Below the pieces are notes generated by a model. It was not told where the DNA came from. It saw only the letters and a list, made by a program, of their open reading frames with translations, and did no database searches. The position numbers were made by a program, and so were the translations under genes. DNA of 64,000 nucleotides from Tretioscincus oriximinensis (Eukaryota; Chordata; Lepidosauria; Squamata; Gymnophthalmidae), in assembly GCA_022410635.1 (NCBI GenBank), contig JAJVDF010000220.1:1476576-1540575 (forward strand), given 5' to 3'. Below are positions 10,197 through 21,095 of this stretch, one piece after another; positions within the stretch are counted from its first letter, which is position 1, and the number at the start of each line of letters is the position of its first letter.

Positions 10197-11607
10197 TATC
10201 CACAGAGGTTCTGAGACCGAGCCTTGTCATTGCAGCTTTTGGTAGCCAGCTTTGCCTGAGATTCAGGGCTGGCATAAATACTGATGAACTGCTTGATTTA
10301 GACCACCATCAGTAAGTGCAGAAAATTCAAAAGTTTTTTCTTGTTTATTTTTTGCTAATCTTTTTTTTTTAGCAATTTGGGCCTGGCTGAGTTTAGTTGT
10401 CTATAGATAAGATAAATTTATTGATGTACAAAAAATAAAATACATGCAAGATACTTCTGAAATCTGATTAAAACCATTATTAAAATTCAATTTCGGAAAC
10501 ATCGCGGCTCGAATTCTGGCAGTTGTCTATATAAATATATTAATTNGAACATTTTAATTTTGTCTAGCGAAGTACATTTGGATATATAATAATTTTCAAG
10601 TGATTCAAACATTTGGAATTGTATCTTTTGCTTATTTAATGGTTTTTGTACTGTTTTTATGAACAGTTGAATAGAGACAAGCCTTTCTGGCAGAAAAAAA
10701 ATACTGATGTTATATTCTTCTGGGATCTTAGCCTTCCTCAAGCTACACCCTATGCATTTGGCAGGGAGGCAACTGCATCACTTGCCTTACTTTGGTGTTA
10801 TCCATTATTTGTAGTATTGAGCCCCAAACTCCATTTATCATGTAATTTCTTTTGTTAAGATGTATTGCATTAAGAAGGGATGCTGACATGCAACTTCTAA
10901 AACTGTGAAGCAAACCGACTCCATGCTGATGAATTATTGATTGACAAAGGACAGCAATTAAGAGATGATCTGTTAGGTCCCTGTTTGCACAGGCTCAGTA
11001 ATTCATTTTAGAGAGTTCACTGTTTCACATTGTCAGCATGTGAATAGTGCTATTCCACATCAGATGTATAGCAGCAATTCTCCCAAACTAATTAATCCGT
11101 TTTACATGTATTGTAATGTTGCTTAAGATGCATTAGCAATGGTTCTTTTGCACGTAAGACAGATCTGTACAGTGAAGCAAAAATGATGATATTGTTTGGA
11201 TCTGAAGTAACTCTATAAAGTTTAGCATTTTTCAAGGACAGCTCTGAAGCCAGCTGTGAAGAAAGCTTCAGAGGTCTTTTTAAAGAAGGGCTTTGGTACT
11301 GCCTTCAAAGGCAGTGCTGTCATGAACCAGATACAGTTTATGATTGACTGCAATGTAATCTGTAACAACAGTTCAGCGTCTGTACAGCATGAATGTTGTT
11401 CCATTTTTAATGTGGATCAAACTGCATATGTGGCTGCAGTTCATTTATATGAAGCTAATCCGTTTTTGTTAAAGTTGGTTAGGACAGGAATATGTAAAAC
11501 AGCTTACCGTAAGTTAGAACAGTGACCCAGCTTGTTTCTTAGCATGCTCCTTCTGCTGACCCTCACTGGGCTCAATTCCAGAGCCCGCAACGATGACCGT
11601 CAGCAAT
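10197..11607. other. Intron 1 segment with no firmly recognised content
   Basis: Includes an AT-rich stretch with gataagataaatttattg near 10410 that could be an old LINE tail. A + frame at 11256-11525 (89 codons) has no family motif. I cannot assign anything here with confidence. Confidence 0.35.
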
Positions 11608-11673
11608 GTGGTCTTATTTATGGTAAAGACATGATTTTATATACACATCATATTTCTTCATTGACCTCTTAGG

Positions 11674-11838
11674 CACGGATAGCTCAGTTGCTAAGGAATC
11701 CGTCTCTCAGCTGGGAGATCAGGTTTCGAAGCCCTGTGTCGGACGTGGGGAGGGGTGAGCACCTTCCACTAGCCTGTAGCTCTAGCCAACCCAGCTATTC
11801 GAAAGCAGGAACTGCAAGAAATTGCAATGACTGCAAGA
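11674..11838 (+). mobile_element. tRNA-derived SINE, 5' half (forward)
   Basis: Starts cacggatagctcagttgc (A-box-like) followed by ggtttcgaagccct (B-box-like), as in tRNA-derived pol III promoters, then the SINE body to ..gactgcaag. Its other half resumes at 12301, so the copy is split. Confidence 0.75.
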
Positions 11839-11945
11839 AGAAGAAGAAGATGAAGAAGACGACGAAGAAGACGACGAAGATGACGATGAAGACGACGAAG
11901 ATGACGATGAAGACGATGACGAAGAAGAGGACGACGAAGAAGAAC
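11839..11945. repeat. Imperfect GAA/GAC triplet microsatellite
   Basis: About 100 bp of aag, gac and gat triplets. It sits at the 3' tail of the inverted SINE copy and gives rise to a spurious Lys/Thr-rich reading frame. Confidence 0.9.
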
Positions 11946-12236
11946 TGGGCTCTTATACACCGACTTTCTCACCTTTCAAAGGGACTCAAAGCGGCTTACA
12001 AGGATATATTTTGCCCGAAGGCTCATATTCTCTCTTCCCCACCAGGCTATGGTGGTTCCCATGTATCTACTTGCAGTCAGTTGCAATTGCTTGCAATTCA
12101 TGCTTTCGAATAGCTGGGTTGGCTAGAGCTACAGGCTAGTGGAAGGGGCTCACCCCTCCCCACGTCCGACACAGGGCTTCGAAACCCGATCTCCCAGGCG
12201 AGAGACGAATTCCTAAGCGACTGAGCTATCCGTGCC
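11946..12236 (-). mobile_element. tRNA-derived SINE, full copy (reverse)
   Basis: Reverse complement of the same SINE: tail adjoining the microsatellite, body with gtaagccgctttgagtccct, head ending ..gagctatccgtgcctaag. It carries an inverted copy of the forward SINE's own 5' flank on its right (12237-12300). Confidence 0.8.
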
Positions 12237-12300
12237 TAAGAGGTCAATGAAGAAATATGATGTGTATATAAAATCATGTCTTTACCATAAATAAGACCAC

Positions 12301-12455
12301 AGTAGATACATGGGAACCATCAGAGCCTGGTGGGGAAGATGGAATGTAAGCCTTCAGGCAAAATACCCTTGTAAGCCACTTTGAGTCCCTTTGAAAGGTG
12401 AGAAAAAGCAGGGTATAAGAACCCAGTTCTTCTTCTTCTCTTAAAATCCCTAATA
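12301..12455 (+). mobile_element. tRNA-derived SINE, 3' half (forward)
   Basis: Resumes at agtagatacatgggaacc, exactly where the 5' half (ending 11838) would continue. It runs through gtaagccactttgagtccct and gtataagaacccagttc to a TTC tail. Confidence 0.78.
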
Positions 12456-13082
12456 TTTTAGTTTTTCTTCATAGAAATGTTTTTACATCCTTCCATCCTT
12501 CAAAACCATTTCTAACCTTTTTATCTCTGACTTTTATGTCCTTCTTGAGATGTGGTGACTAAAATATATAGAAGTGGAACTGCATCATTGGTTTGCCTTA
12601 AAATATTATAATATTGGCCGTTCCATTTTTTTGTAGTGTTATTTATTATTCCTAGCATATCAGTAATTTTTAGCACTTTATCCCATTTTTAGCCATTCAC
12701 AGATTTCTTACAATATGCTTTTGTGATTCCTTTTTTGTGTTTTCTGCATTTATTTTATTAGGACAAGCCTTCAACTTACCAAAGGATGCATTTTTTATTC
12801 TACTGGAATAGACATAACTACATTTGTTCAGTAGACTCAGAACATGTTTATGTATATGAAATGCACTGCCATGCTAATAGGTCAGGAAGGATTGGGCAAC
12901 TTCAGCCTTCAAGACTGACCTGTTAAAAGTTGATCAGTTTGGGAAGACATGCAAATATAGCCTTTTTTATTTCTATTAGTTGGGTCCTGGCTATGATATA
13001 TTCAGTACAACTCTTACGGCTGTTTCTTTGTTTCCATTATTGCCTGCATATTTCAATACTTGTACAATAATGTGTTTTAGAT
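12456..13082. other. Intron 1 segment with no recognised content
   Basis: AT-rich sequence, no recognised repeat or coding feature. Confidence 0.4.
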
Positions 13083-13190
13083 TTCAGAGAAATAGCCATG
13101 TTAGTTGTCCAGCAAAGGGGGCTTGTGGCATTTGGAGACTTAAGAGTAGAAAATTACGCGTCATGAGCTTTCGTAGATGCTAAGGGGCCA
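13083..13190 (-). mobile_element. Penelope-like 3'-end fragment (reverse), old
   Basis: Begins ttcagagaaatagccatg and keeps gttagt, ccagcaaagg, ggagacttaagag and catgagctttcgtagatgct in family order. More diverged than the 7.1-kb copy. Confidence 0.7.
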
Positions 13191-13799
13191 ATGTGTTTTA
13201 GGGATTTGACAGACTGGGATCTTGAAATCTAATAGCTTTTATCACATTTGCTTGTTAGCCATGTTACTGACCCCCTTCTCAGTCTTTGAGGTTCTTTTCC
13301 TAATTGCTGGAAAAACTGCAACCAAATACTTCTTATTGTGGCTCTAAATTATAACTAGGCTTTTGCCTCAAGAATTTTCCCTTTTTCTTTCTTTTGAGAA
13401 TTATCCTTGAATTTTGAAAGGTTCCCTATTTTGAAGTTAAATATGAACACATGACATTTATTTATTTATATTCCGCCCTTCACCAGCAGTGAATCCTCTT
13501 TAAATTGACCCGGTTTCTCTGCATCAATGGTTCAAATGTTTCTTTGCACAAAACATGTTGAACCATTTTATAAATGGGCTTTTTCTAGCATGTAGGTGCN
13601 ATGTTAGTAACTCAGGTGCTGTCGCAACAAACTCTGAAGACATGATGGGGTCTTCTACATTGCCATTCCTTGTGGCTCGAGGGTAGTCACAGCCATAACT
13701 TGCTACTGGATCCTGTTAGGTCTGTTTCAGAAAAGCTTTCCAGCTTTTCCAGCAGAGATAACCCNGTTTTGGAGTGTCTATCCCACCCTCCTGGAAGGG
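13191..13799. other. Intron 1 segment, mostly unassigned
   Basis: Contains a short tttatttatttatattccgc motif at 13460-13482 that resembles the reverse 3' tail of L2-type LINEs. Nothing else recognised. Confidence 0.4.
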
Positions 13800-14140
13800 T
13801 GCCAGCTTCCCATTTTTTCTAAGAAAATAAAACTATTTTTTTAAATAAAAAAAATTCACTGCACCAGCACTAGAGGGTTCAGGTAACTGGGACCAGCTCC
13901 TGGAGGCAACCTCTATTCTGTAAAAAGATAAAAAATATAAATTTCTGATACACTTCAAAAAATTCTCATGCATTTTAAAAANTTTCATGCACTTTTAAAA
14001 ATTCTCATGTGCTTTGCAGATTTCTCAGGCGGGGATTTCGGAGTATAATGTATGTTGATGGGTGATTTTCATATTCATGAATATGCAAATAAGCATGAAT
14101 TTTAATTACTCCAGTTTGGGCCTCAGAAAATCTGGTCAGT
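13800..14140 (+). repeat. Unnamed repeat family B, copy 1
   Basis: Matches 17315-17555 in order: gttttttt/aaaata-rich lead, cagcactagrggg, actgggrccagctcctg, ggcrgggatttc, gtatgttgatgggt, atatgcaaataatcatgaa and cagtttgggcctcagaaaat. Not recognised as a named family. Confidence 0.55.
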
Positions 14141-14194
14141 CTATTTTATCAAAAATAAACTTTAACAAGAGGCCAAAAATTATACAATGAAAGC

Positions 14195-14480
14195 ACCTAC
14201 TGAACTTCCAGAGGGAGGCTGCTCCAAAGTCTGGGTGTTATCACCAAAAAAGCTTTCCTGTATGCCCTTGCACCTCTAAGAAAGGAGGAATGACAAGAAG
14301 GATCTCAGTACATAGAAAGCCGCCACTTCTTCAGATAATGAGGACCTTGACCATTTACGGCTTAACTAGTGCAGATTTTTCAGTGCAGTGTGATGTGCAT
14401 CTCCAATGAGCAATTGAGCTGCTGCCTTCTGCACTAATTCCAACTACTGGACTGCTTTCAAGGCTAGAGTGCACTGGATT
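14195..14480 (-). mobile_element. L2-type LINE fragment (reverse), old
   Basis: Parallels 8240-8620: gagggaggctgctcca, aaaaagctttcctg, gcactaattcca and ctgctttcaaggc correspond to the C-terminal RT region on the - strand. Frame is degraded. Confidence 0.6.
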
Positions 14481-14799
14481 TCATTTGCAATGTTGAAAAT
14501 GTTGAATTATATAACTCCATAATTTTCATTCCCATAGCTGTCACTTTGAGAGTGGGAGCTAGCTGCTTTTGACATCAACAGATCAAATTTATGCTTTTGG
14601 GGCCATGAGGTTATTGCTTTTACTACACACCCACAGTCTCTGAGCACATGTAAGCGCACTGAAATGCCTCAAGGGCAGCCTGACATAAATTGACAAATAA
14701 TNATCTTCAACACATAGAAGATCAACCTCATAGTTTTTTTGTCTTCAATACCATAGAAGTTTTTACATTGGCCAAATTTGAGCTCTGACTGGCTAGGAA
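14481..14799. other. Intron 1 segment with no recognised content
   Basis: Unique-looking sequence; nothing recognised. Confidence 0.4.
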
Positions 14800-15138
14800 G
14801 TAGTCCAGATTAGCAGCAATGGAACATTCACATTGATAGCTGCTCCAGAAGTATTCTTAAACTTACCTTATGTGGACTTTTAACTATTTCTGCACTATGG
14901 AAACATCACTGCAAAAAGTGCAAATGCTTTATTCTGGCCTTTCTGTGTTTTAAATGTCATGTGACGTATTTTCACCCAGTCTTGGCNAGAACAGTCATGT
15001 CGGTTAAAAGATACTTTCTGCCCTTAGACTAGGAGCAGGAAATGCCTGTAGAAAATGAGAAAAGCAAAAAACATCCACCAACCAATGGACGGAAATGATT
15101 TTTAGCAACGATTCTTTGAAGATAAGTGCAAAGTAACC
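14800..15138 (+). repeat. Family A foldback repeat, copy 2
   Basis: Blocks in order: attagcagcaatgga, attcttaaacttacctta, gaaacatcactgcaaaaagt, ttctggcctttctgtg, aatgtcatgtgacg, tttcacccagtc, gactaggagcaggaaatgc, aaacatccaccaaccaatgg and gaagataagtgcaaag. Confidence 0.68.
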
Positions 15139-15640
15139 CATTTTCAGACGTGGACGGCTCCATCGCTTAGGAAATGGTCTCTCATCNGAGAGATGGGGTT
15201 TCAAAGCCCTGTGTGGAACGTGGGGAGGGCTGAGCACCTTCCACTAGCCTGTAGGTCTAGCCAACCCAGCTATTCAAAAGCATGAATTGTAAGAAATTCC
15301 AACTGACTGCAAGGAGATACATGGGAACCACCATAGCCTGGCGGGGAAGATGGAATGTATGCCTTTGGGCAAAACACCCTTGTAAGCCACTTTCAGTCCC
15401 TTAGAAAGGTGAGAAAAGCAGAAGATAAGAACCCTCTTCTTCTTCTTCTTCTCCTCCTTCTCCTCTTCCTCCTCTTTCTCTTTTCCTCATACTCCTTATC
15501 CTTATCCTCCTTATCCTCCTCCTTATCCTCCTCCTTATCCTTTTCCATCTTCATTATCATCTTCATCATCTTCTTCTTTTTCTTCATCATCATCTTCATC
15601 TTCATCATCATCTTCTTCTTCATCATCATCATAACTGGGC
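15139..15640 (+). mobile_element. tRNA-derived SINE with long TTC/CTCCTT microsatellite tail
   Basis: Head acgtggacggctccatcgc, B-box-like ggtttcaaagccctg, body with gtaagccactttcagtccct, then about 200 bp of ttc, tcc and tta triplets (15430-15635). The tail generates spurious poly-Leu/Ser (+) and poly-Lys/Met (-) frames. Confidence 0.8.
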
Positions 15641-16159
15641 CAAGTGTTTATCTGGTTGAACAGTTCATTGTCAGAATGCTAATACAATGCCTGTTCAAGG
15701 ACCCAAGAAGGAGGATATGAACTCATTTGCATTTTCATTGCGCCTTCTCTTTGGACATTTGGCATAGCAACCGTGACACATACTTGGTCTAAGGGAATAA
15801 TTCCCACCAAATAGCTGGGGGAACATTTCCTGCCTTTTGCACGAATGGTTTTGTTATGTGGCCTATGCTGCTGGATATAGGTAAGTTCAAGGTTGCAATT
15901 GGGTTCTGTGTCATCACAAAACATAAATTCTAGTGCCTCCCTTCCATAGATTGGAATGATGAGTTGCAATTTTGGGGGCCTCAGGGACCTGGGGCAAGTA
16001 TCTCNCTCCCATGACTCCAACTATGACTCTGGGTGTGGTAGAAATCAAAATAAATAATGAAATGTGGAAAACAAAGCTAAATTGGAATGAAATCCTCAGC
16101 TTTGTAATGTGGTCTACTATGAGCATTGTGTTATGATGGGTGGACATTTTGATGATGGA
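15641..16159. other. Intron 1 segment with no recognised content
   Basis: Reverse frames at 15679-16020 and 15914-16303 show no family motif. Confidence 0.4.
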
Positions 16160-17212
16160 AGGAGGTGAAAAGTGGAATACCCCAGGGCTCTGCTTTTCAA
16201 TATATTCATAAATGGTCTGGATGCCAAGATAAATAGTGAAGTAGCCAAGTTCGCTAAACAGTTCAGGGTAGTGAAAACCGAAAGTGATTGTAAGGAGCTC
16301 CAAAGTGCTCTATTAAAATTGGGTGAGTGGGCAACAAAGTGGCAAATGCACTTCAACTTAAGCAAGTGCAGTCATTCACATTGGGGCAAAGAACCCCAAT
16401 TGCTGCTACCAACTGATGGGAACCAAGCTTTTTGTGACAGCAGGAAAAGGATCTTGGAGTGTTGATGGACAGTTCAGTGAAGGTATCAACCCTGTGTGCA
16501 GCAGCAGCAGCAAAAAAAAAAAGCAAATTCAATATTAGGGGTAATTAGGAAAGAAATCTAAAACAAGTCAGCAAGTGTTGTTTTGCCTCTTTATAAATCT
16601 GTTGTGAGGCTCAAAAAAGATACCGTGGAACTAGAGAAGATGCAGAAAAGGGCAACAAAATGATCAAGGGTCTGGAGTACCTCCCTTATGAAGTCAGGCT
16701 GCAANGTCTGGGCCTCGAAATACTTCCTTTGAGGGATGATCTGATTGAAAAGTATAAAATCATGCATGGAATGGATAAAGTGAATAGAGAAAAATTGTTT
16801 TCTCCAACGCACAACACTAGGGCCAAGGGGCATTCCTTGAAGCTGATGGGCAGAAGAGTGAGGACAAAGGAAAGTATTTTTTCACCGAGAGGGTCATCGG
16901 CCTGTGAAATTTATGTCCAGAAGAGGTGGTAGTAGTTAGCAGTCTGGATAGCTTCAAGAAAGGATTACACAAATTCATGGAAGCCAAGGATATAAACAGC
17001 TACTAGGATGGATGTCTCAATACTGCCTCTGAGATGGAGCAACAGGAAGTATTCTTGAAATGCTTTTTGCAGGGTGTCGAGAACAGTTGAAGATTTTGCC
17101 ACCTTCTCTTCCAGACTGCCCAGGTGCAATTGGTGGGCCTCTGTGTGAGACAGAATGCTGGACTAGATGGGCTGTGGCCCAATTCATCAGGGCTCCTCTT
17201 ATGTNCTCATTT
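16160..17212 (+). mobile_element. CR1-clade LINE, 5'-truncated, forward, degraded
   Basis: Coding remnants in order: GSALFNIFINGLD, EVAKFA (frameshifted before the DD), GEWATKWQMHFN, then KGLEYLPYEVRLQ, RDDLIEKYKIMHGMD and the 3' UTR with agactgcccaggtgcaattg, gactagatgggctgtggccc and a ctcttatg-like end. Several frameshifts and small deletions. Same family as 1527-2543 and 28515-29215. Confidence 0.85.
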
Positions 17213-17214
17213 TA

Positions 17215-17555
17215 AAAAGACATGCCCTGCTTAGGCTGACCAGGTGACCCCTTTTTTTNNGGGGGGGNNCNNNTTTNGGGNNNNNNNCCNNNNCCCCCNG
17301 GGGNNGGGGGGGTGCCATTTCCCCGTTTTTTGCTGAGGAAAAAGATATTTAAAAAATTAAAAAAGATTTTTTAAAAAAACAATTCAGCACTAGGGGGCTC
17401 TGGAAACTGGGGCCAGCTCCTGATTTCTGGGGCNGGAATTTCAGAAGAGAATGCATGTTGCTGGGTAATTTGCATATTTATGAATATGCAAATTATCATG
17501 AATATTAATTACCTCAGTTTGGGCCTCAGAAAATCTGATCAGAATAGCCCTGCTA
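17215..17555 (+). repeat. Unnamed repeat family B, copy 2, with a poor-quality N/G patch
   Basis: Shares the ordered blocks listed for 13800-14140. The segment 17258-17312 is a run of mixed N, G, C and T that looks like an unresolved homopolymer, not real sequence. Confidence 0.5.
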
Positions 17556-18429
17556 GAAAATGGATATTTAGTGATACTAACAAGGGCTAATCTTGAAAGC
17601 TGGAAATTTTTTACACCTACGAATTATAGGGTGGGGCAGTGGAACAGTAAGAAAACATTCCAGGGTAATTTCCTGAAGATGGAAAAATATGAGAGTCACA
17701 ATAGGGTTAACTTCCCCACTTCCAGTGGTATCTGAAGTGGGTGCTATGTGCTGAGTTCTCTTCCTTGTTCGTCAGTAATTTTTCCTTCACAGCGGCATAA
17801 ACCTCTCTCTTGAGCTCTGTCTGATTTTCCTACTTCTCATTCTGTCTCTGGCTTGGCTAACGGGTGAGAGCACTAGAGAGTTTCCATCTTTCATGCTCCA
17901 ATAGTCCTCTCCTTCAGAGGGCTCCAGCTACCCTTTACTCTGAGTTACATGTGTCAGTCCACAGCCGCTTCATTTGCCCACTTAAAGTACTTTCTCGTTC
18001 TTCACAAGGCATGTTTTTGATGCTGCTTTATGCTGGTCTGTTGGGTACTTGATCAAAAGAGCCCTTGTCCTTTGGATCGTTCCATAATGCCATTATACTG
18101 GCATATTAATCTGTCTTAGAGTAACTGTTATGTTACCCTATCTTGGAAATCCTGACACAAAATCTCTTTTAGGGGGCTGTAAGAGAAAGAATTGTGAAAT
18201 TAGTGTAATATGATAGCTACAAAAGGCCTTTCAAAGCCATGCCACTATAAGTTGCTTTTGTTTGCTGCAGCTGTTTTTGTATAGGCTGCTGGCAGCTGCC
18301 CCTTCAGACAGTCAGATGGGTGACCAAATCCCTTAGTGGCCATTTCCAGCCATATGTTGAGGAAACCTTGGTAATTTGGATGGTTAATAGGAAACATAAT
18401 GGTAGCCTTTTCACACTTGGACTGGAGAA
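17556..18429. other. Intron 1 segment with no recognised content
   Basis: About 870 bp with no recognisable repeat or exon. Confidence 0.4.
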
Positions 18430-18629
18430 TGGACCAAGTAATTAGCATAAATAGAGCACTCACTAATTGCTTGATTATTCCCTGATCACTCTAAAAGGAT
18501 TCTTAAACTTATCTTAAGCTTAGCTTGAGTGGACTGTGTTGAAAAGGTCTACAATAATATCTGTTTTGTAGAAAAAAATCCTGCAGGAAATGGAAATACT
18601 ATATTCTTGCCTTTCTATGTTCTACAGAT

Positions 18630-18847
18630 TCAGAGAAATAGCCATGTTAGTCTTATAGAAAGTCCAGCAAAGGAGCTAGCAGCACTTTGAGACTAACTTG
18701 AGAAAAGTGGGTGGCGTAAGCTTTCGTAGACACGTCTACTTCTTCAGATGCATCTGAAGAAGTAGACATCTGAAGTAGTGTCTACGAAAGCTTATGCCAC
18801 CCACTTTTCTCAAGTTAGTCTCAAAGTGCTGCTAGCTCCTTTGCTGG
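18630..18847. mobile_element. Palindromic Penelope-derived foldback element with 13-bp TSD
   Basis: The left arm is the reverse complement of the PLE 3' end (tcagagaaatagccatgtt ... ctacttcttcagatg). The right arm is the forward sense (catctgaag ... tttgctgga), and the two meet near 18750. atgttctacagat flanks it on both sides (18617-18629, 18848-18860). The left arm reaches the full 3' terminus; the right arm stops about 35 bp short. Confidence 0.85.
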
Positions 18848-18860
18848 ATGTTCTACAGAT

Positions 18861-19110
18861 CACACAGAGCCAGCTTGGTGTAGTGCTTAGAATGTTGGAC
18901 TCTTATCCGGTAGTTTCCTGGTTCGATTCCACACTCCTCCATGAAGTCAGCTAGGTAATCTTGGACCAATCACAGTTTTTTAGAACTCTCTCAGCTCGGC
19001 ATACCACATAGGGCATCTATTGTGGAGAAAGAAACAAAAACTATGTGCCACCACCCTTTGGTTGGCTGCCCTGAGACCTTTGGGTATAGGGTGGAGTACA
19101 GATAAATACA
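18861..19110 (+). mobile_element. tRNA-derived SINE (Sauria-like), forward
   Basis: Starts cacacagagccagcttggtg, with tagtgcttagaatgttgg and the B-box-like gttcgattcc, then the acactcctccatgaagtc, ggaccaatcacag and gctgccctgagacc blocks, ending in gataaatacataaat. This is the layout of common squamate tRNA SINEs. Confidence 0.75.
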
Positions 19111-19340
19111 TAAATATATCATGTTTTTACCAAATTGCATACAATAAGAGGGGGATGCTAGGCATGTAGAACATAGAGAGGCTAGAAAACAGCCCTTGCA
19201 CTTCCTCCTCTCCTGGGCAAGCAGCAGGGATATTTATGCCTAGTGGAGCTGAAAGGCAGGAAACATCCCTCAATAGCCAGTGGGTATGTGATTTGTAGAG
19301 AATGTTATCTAAGTACAAACAATCCTGAATGACATCTGCC

Positions 19341-20220
19341 ATTCATATGAGGCAAATCCAGATATAAATCAAATAAAATTGCAATCATTCTTGCACATGC
19401 TGTTGCGACAAAATGTAAAAACACTGTAAGTATTTGAGTATAAGCTAAATTCTTGATATTTATAAGTCTAGAATGATCAGAGTAAAGGATCTAGAAGAGA
19501 CTGCTTTTTTAGGCTGAAATGGCTCTATAAAACCTGAAAAATTGAAAAATGTACTTGGCAGCTTTCTGATTTTGTTTTGAAGAAGACAGATGGCATGAGT
19601 GACTTCTTAATTTGTATGCAAGCCTTATTAATTTTTAAAATGAATAATAGATGCAGCTGGCAAGAAAACAAAAGCTTCCCAAATTTTGCTTGTGACAGCT
19701 GCATCCTTTCATTGCATGGGTAGATATTGTCTGAAGTGAAAGACCCAGCTGGAGGTAACCCTAATGACAGGCTAATGATAGTCTCCCAAGCAAACCAGAG
19801 TAGTGTTGAGCTTATAGAAGAAAAAAATATTTCAAAATTTCTATTCTTTGTGTCCTCTCCCTTTTTCAAGTAATAAGGTGGAAATTGGCGAAGTTTGTTT
19901 CAGAAGTAGGAACGTTCAAGACCCAGCTCATCTTTGATGCAAACAGTATGGGGTCAAACAATTCCTATTAAACTAAGCATGGCTTTGTTTGAATGGTCAG
20001 GGTTGGTGAAGTCCAAACTGCCTTTTGTAGTGTGAACTGAGTTGTTCAACAAATCATGTTGTTGATCTTTTTCATCTGAAGGTCTTAAGAGGCCAGTCGC
20101 ATGAAAGGCTTTGAGAGTCCATGCCACAAGGCCTTGAATGTCTACCTATTGAGTTAGGCCACAGTGCTAAATTGTGTTCTGTTCATGGATATCTGAGTTT
20201 ACAGGGATTGGATTATCCTA
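19341..20220. other. Intron 1 segment with no recognised content
   Basis: A 114-codon reverse frame (19525-19869) lacks any family motif and is treated as chance. Confidence 0.4.
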
Positions 20221-20377
20221 AAAAAAAATCAGGACAGGAGTTTTGCTGTTTTAGTGAAGGTGGAAAAGAAGTATGTTCACCAAGTGCAGTTTATAATGCC
20301 TGCAGCACCTGGGGTGAGTGGGAGAATCACTTTTCCACATTAATTAAAGTTGCAAAATTCATGTCCTGCTTTTTTTG
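20221..20377 (+). repeat. Unnamed MITE-like family D, copy 1
   Basis: About 157 bp with inverted ends: aaaatcaggacaggagtttt at the left, and aattcatgtcctgctttttt at the right. The internal sequence matches 43366-43508 in the opposite orientation. No coding capacity. Confidence 0.6.
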
Positions 20378-20744
20378 GTGTGTGCTATTCTTAGCCAAGG
20401 TCAAACTCTGCTTTTCATACAGCCATGATTTTGTAAAGTGTGTCTGCAAAAGAAATGGTTTAAGACCACAAAACTTTTGTGTAATACTGTGGAAACTTGC
20501 ATTTTTGTGTCTGTGTATTTAGATACTGCTGAAATAACTTCATTGCCTCTGATTGACCCAATGTGGCTTTGTAAAGAAGCCGGTTAATTTTAGGTTTGTG
20601 CTGTTCTATAACTGGAATAGACTAAATCTTATCCAACTAGAGTTCCAAAGATATTTTTTTCCAAACAGAGGCGGCTGGCCCTGTAGAGTGAAACAGTCAA
20701 CACTTTCCAATATTTGTATGTCAGATCTTGGTCAAATTCATACT
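20378..20744. other. Intron 1 segment with no recognised content
   Basis: Unique-looking AT-rich sequence. Confidence 0.4.
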
Positions 20745-21095
20745 TGGATTAAGTACTAGTCCAAGTGATTAGCAGGAATGGAGCAGGTGCACTGCTGATT
20801 GCTTTATGGGTTCTCCAATCACTCCAAAAGCATTCTTAAACTTATCTTAAACCTACCTTGTTCGGGCTGCTTTTAAGGAACAGACAATCGTTCCTCCATT
20901 ATGTTTTCATCTAATCACAGTGAGGCGTGGGTAACTGGAGGGTTAGAATATGGCCTCTACACTCTCTGCTCCTGGACTAAGAGTGGGAATGCTTCTGCCT
21001 GGAAGAGTCAAAAGGAAGAAACAGTCATGGCTCCAGCCGCTGTATGTGAATGATTCCTAGGCACCATTCTCTGAAGGTGAAATGTCCTTCAAGAT
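20745..21095 (+). repeat. Family A foldback repeat, copy 4 (internal deletion)
   Basis: gtgattagcaggaatggagc, ctccaatcactccaaaagc, attcttaaacttatctta, then a jump to ttttcatctaatcacagtg, and on to cctggactaagagtgggaat, caccattctctgaaggtg. The central tgtgttctacatgtc block is deleted. Confidence 0.68.

Larger units (their letters stand above)
18430..19340 (+). repeat. Family A foldback repeat, copy 3, split by two nested insertions
   Basis: The left part (18430-18629) has attcttaaacttatctta and tattcttgcctttctatg. The right part (about 19111-19340) has gcatgtagaacatagagag, gcacttcctcctctcctgg and caggaaacatccctc. Between them lie a palindromic Penelope-derived element (with TSD) and a SINE, so both are younger than this copy. 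Confidence 0.65.

Noticed and set aside
11688..12113. Lys/Thr-rich 141-codon frame
   Set aside because: It is translation of a SINE and a GAA/GAC microsatellite.
15355..15720. Leu/Ser/Ile-rich frame (and Lys/Met-rich frame on the other strand)
   Set aside because: Translation of the TTC/TCC tail of a SINE.
17258..17312. Unusual mixed G/N block
   Set aside because: Dense Ns among homopolymers indicate failed base calling rather than a biological G-quadruplex or repeat.
19525..19869. 114-codon reverse frame in intron 1
   Set aside because: No recognisable motif and no exon-like borders.
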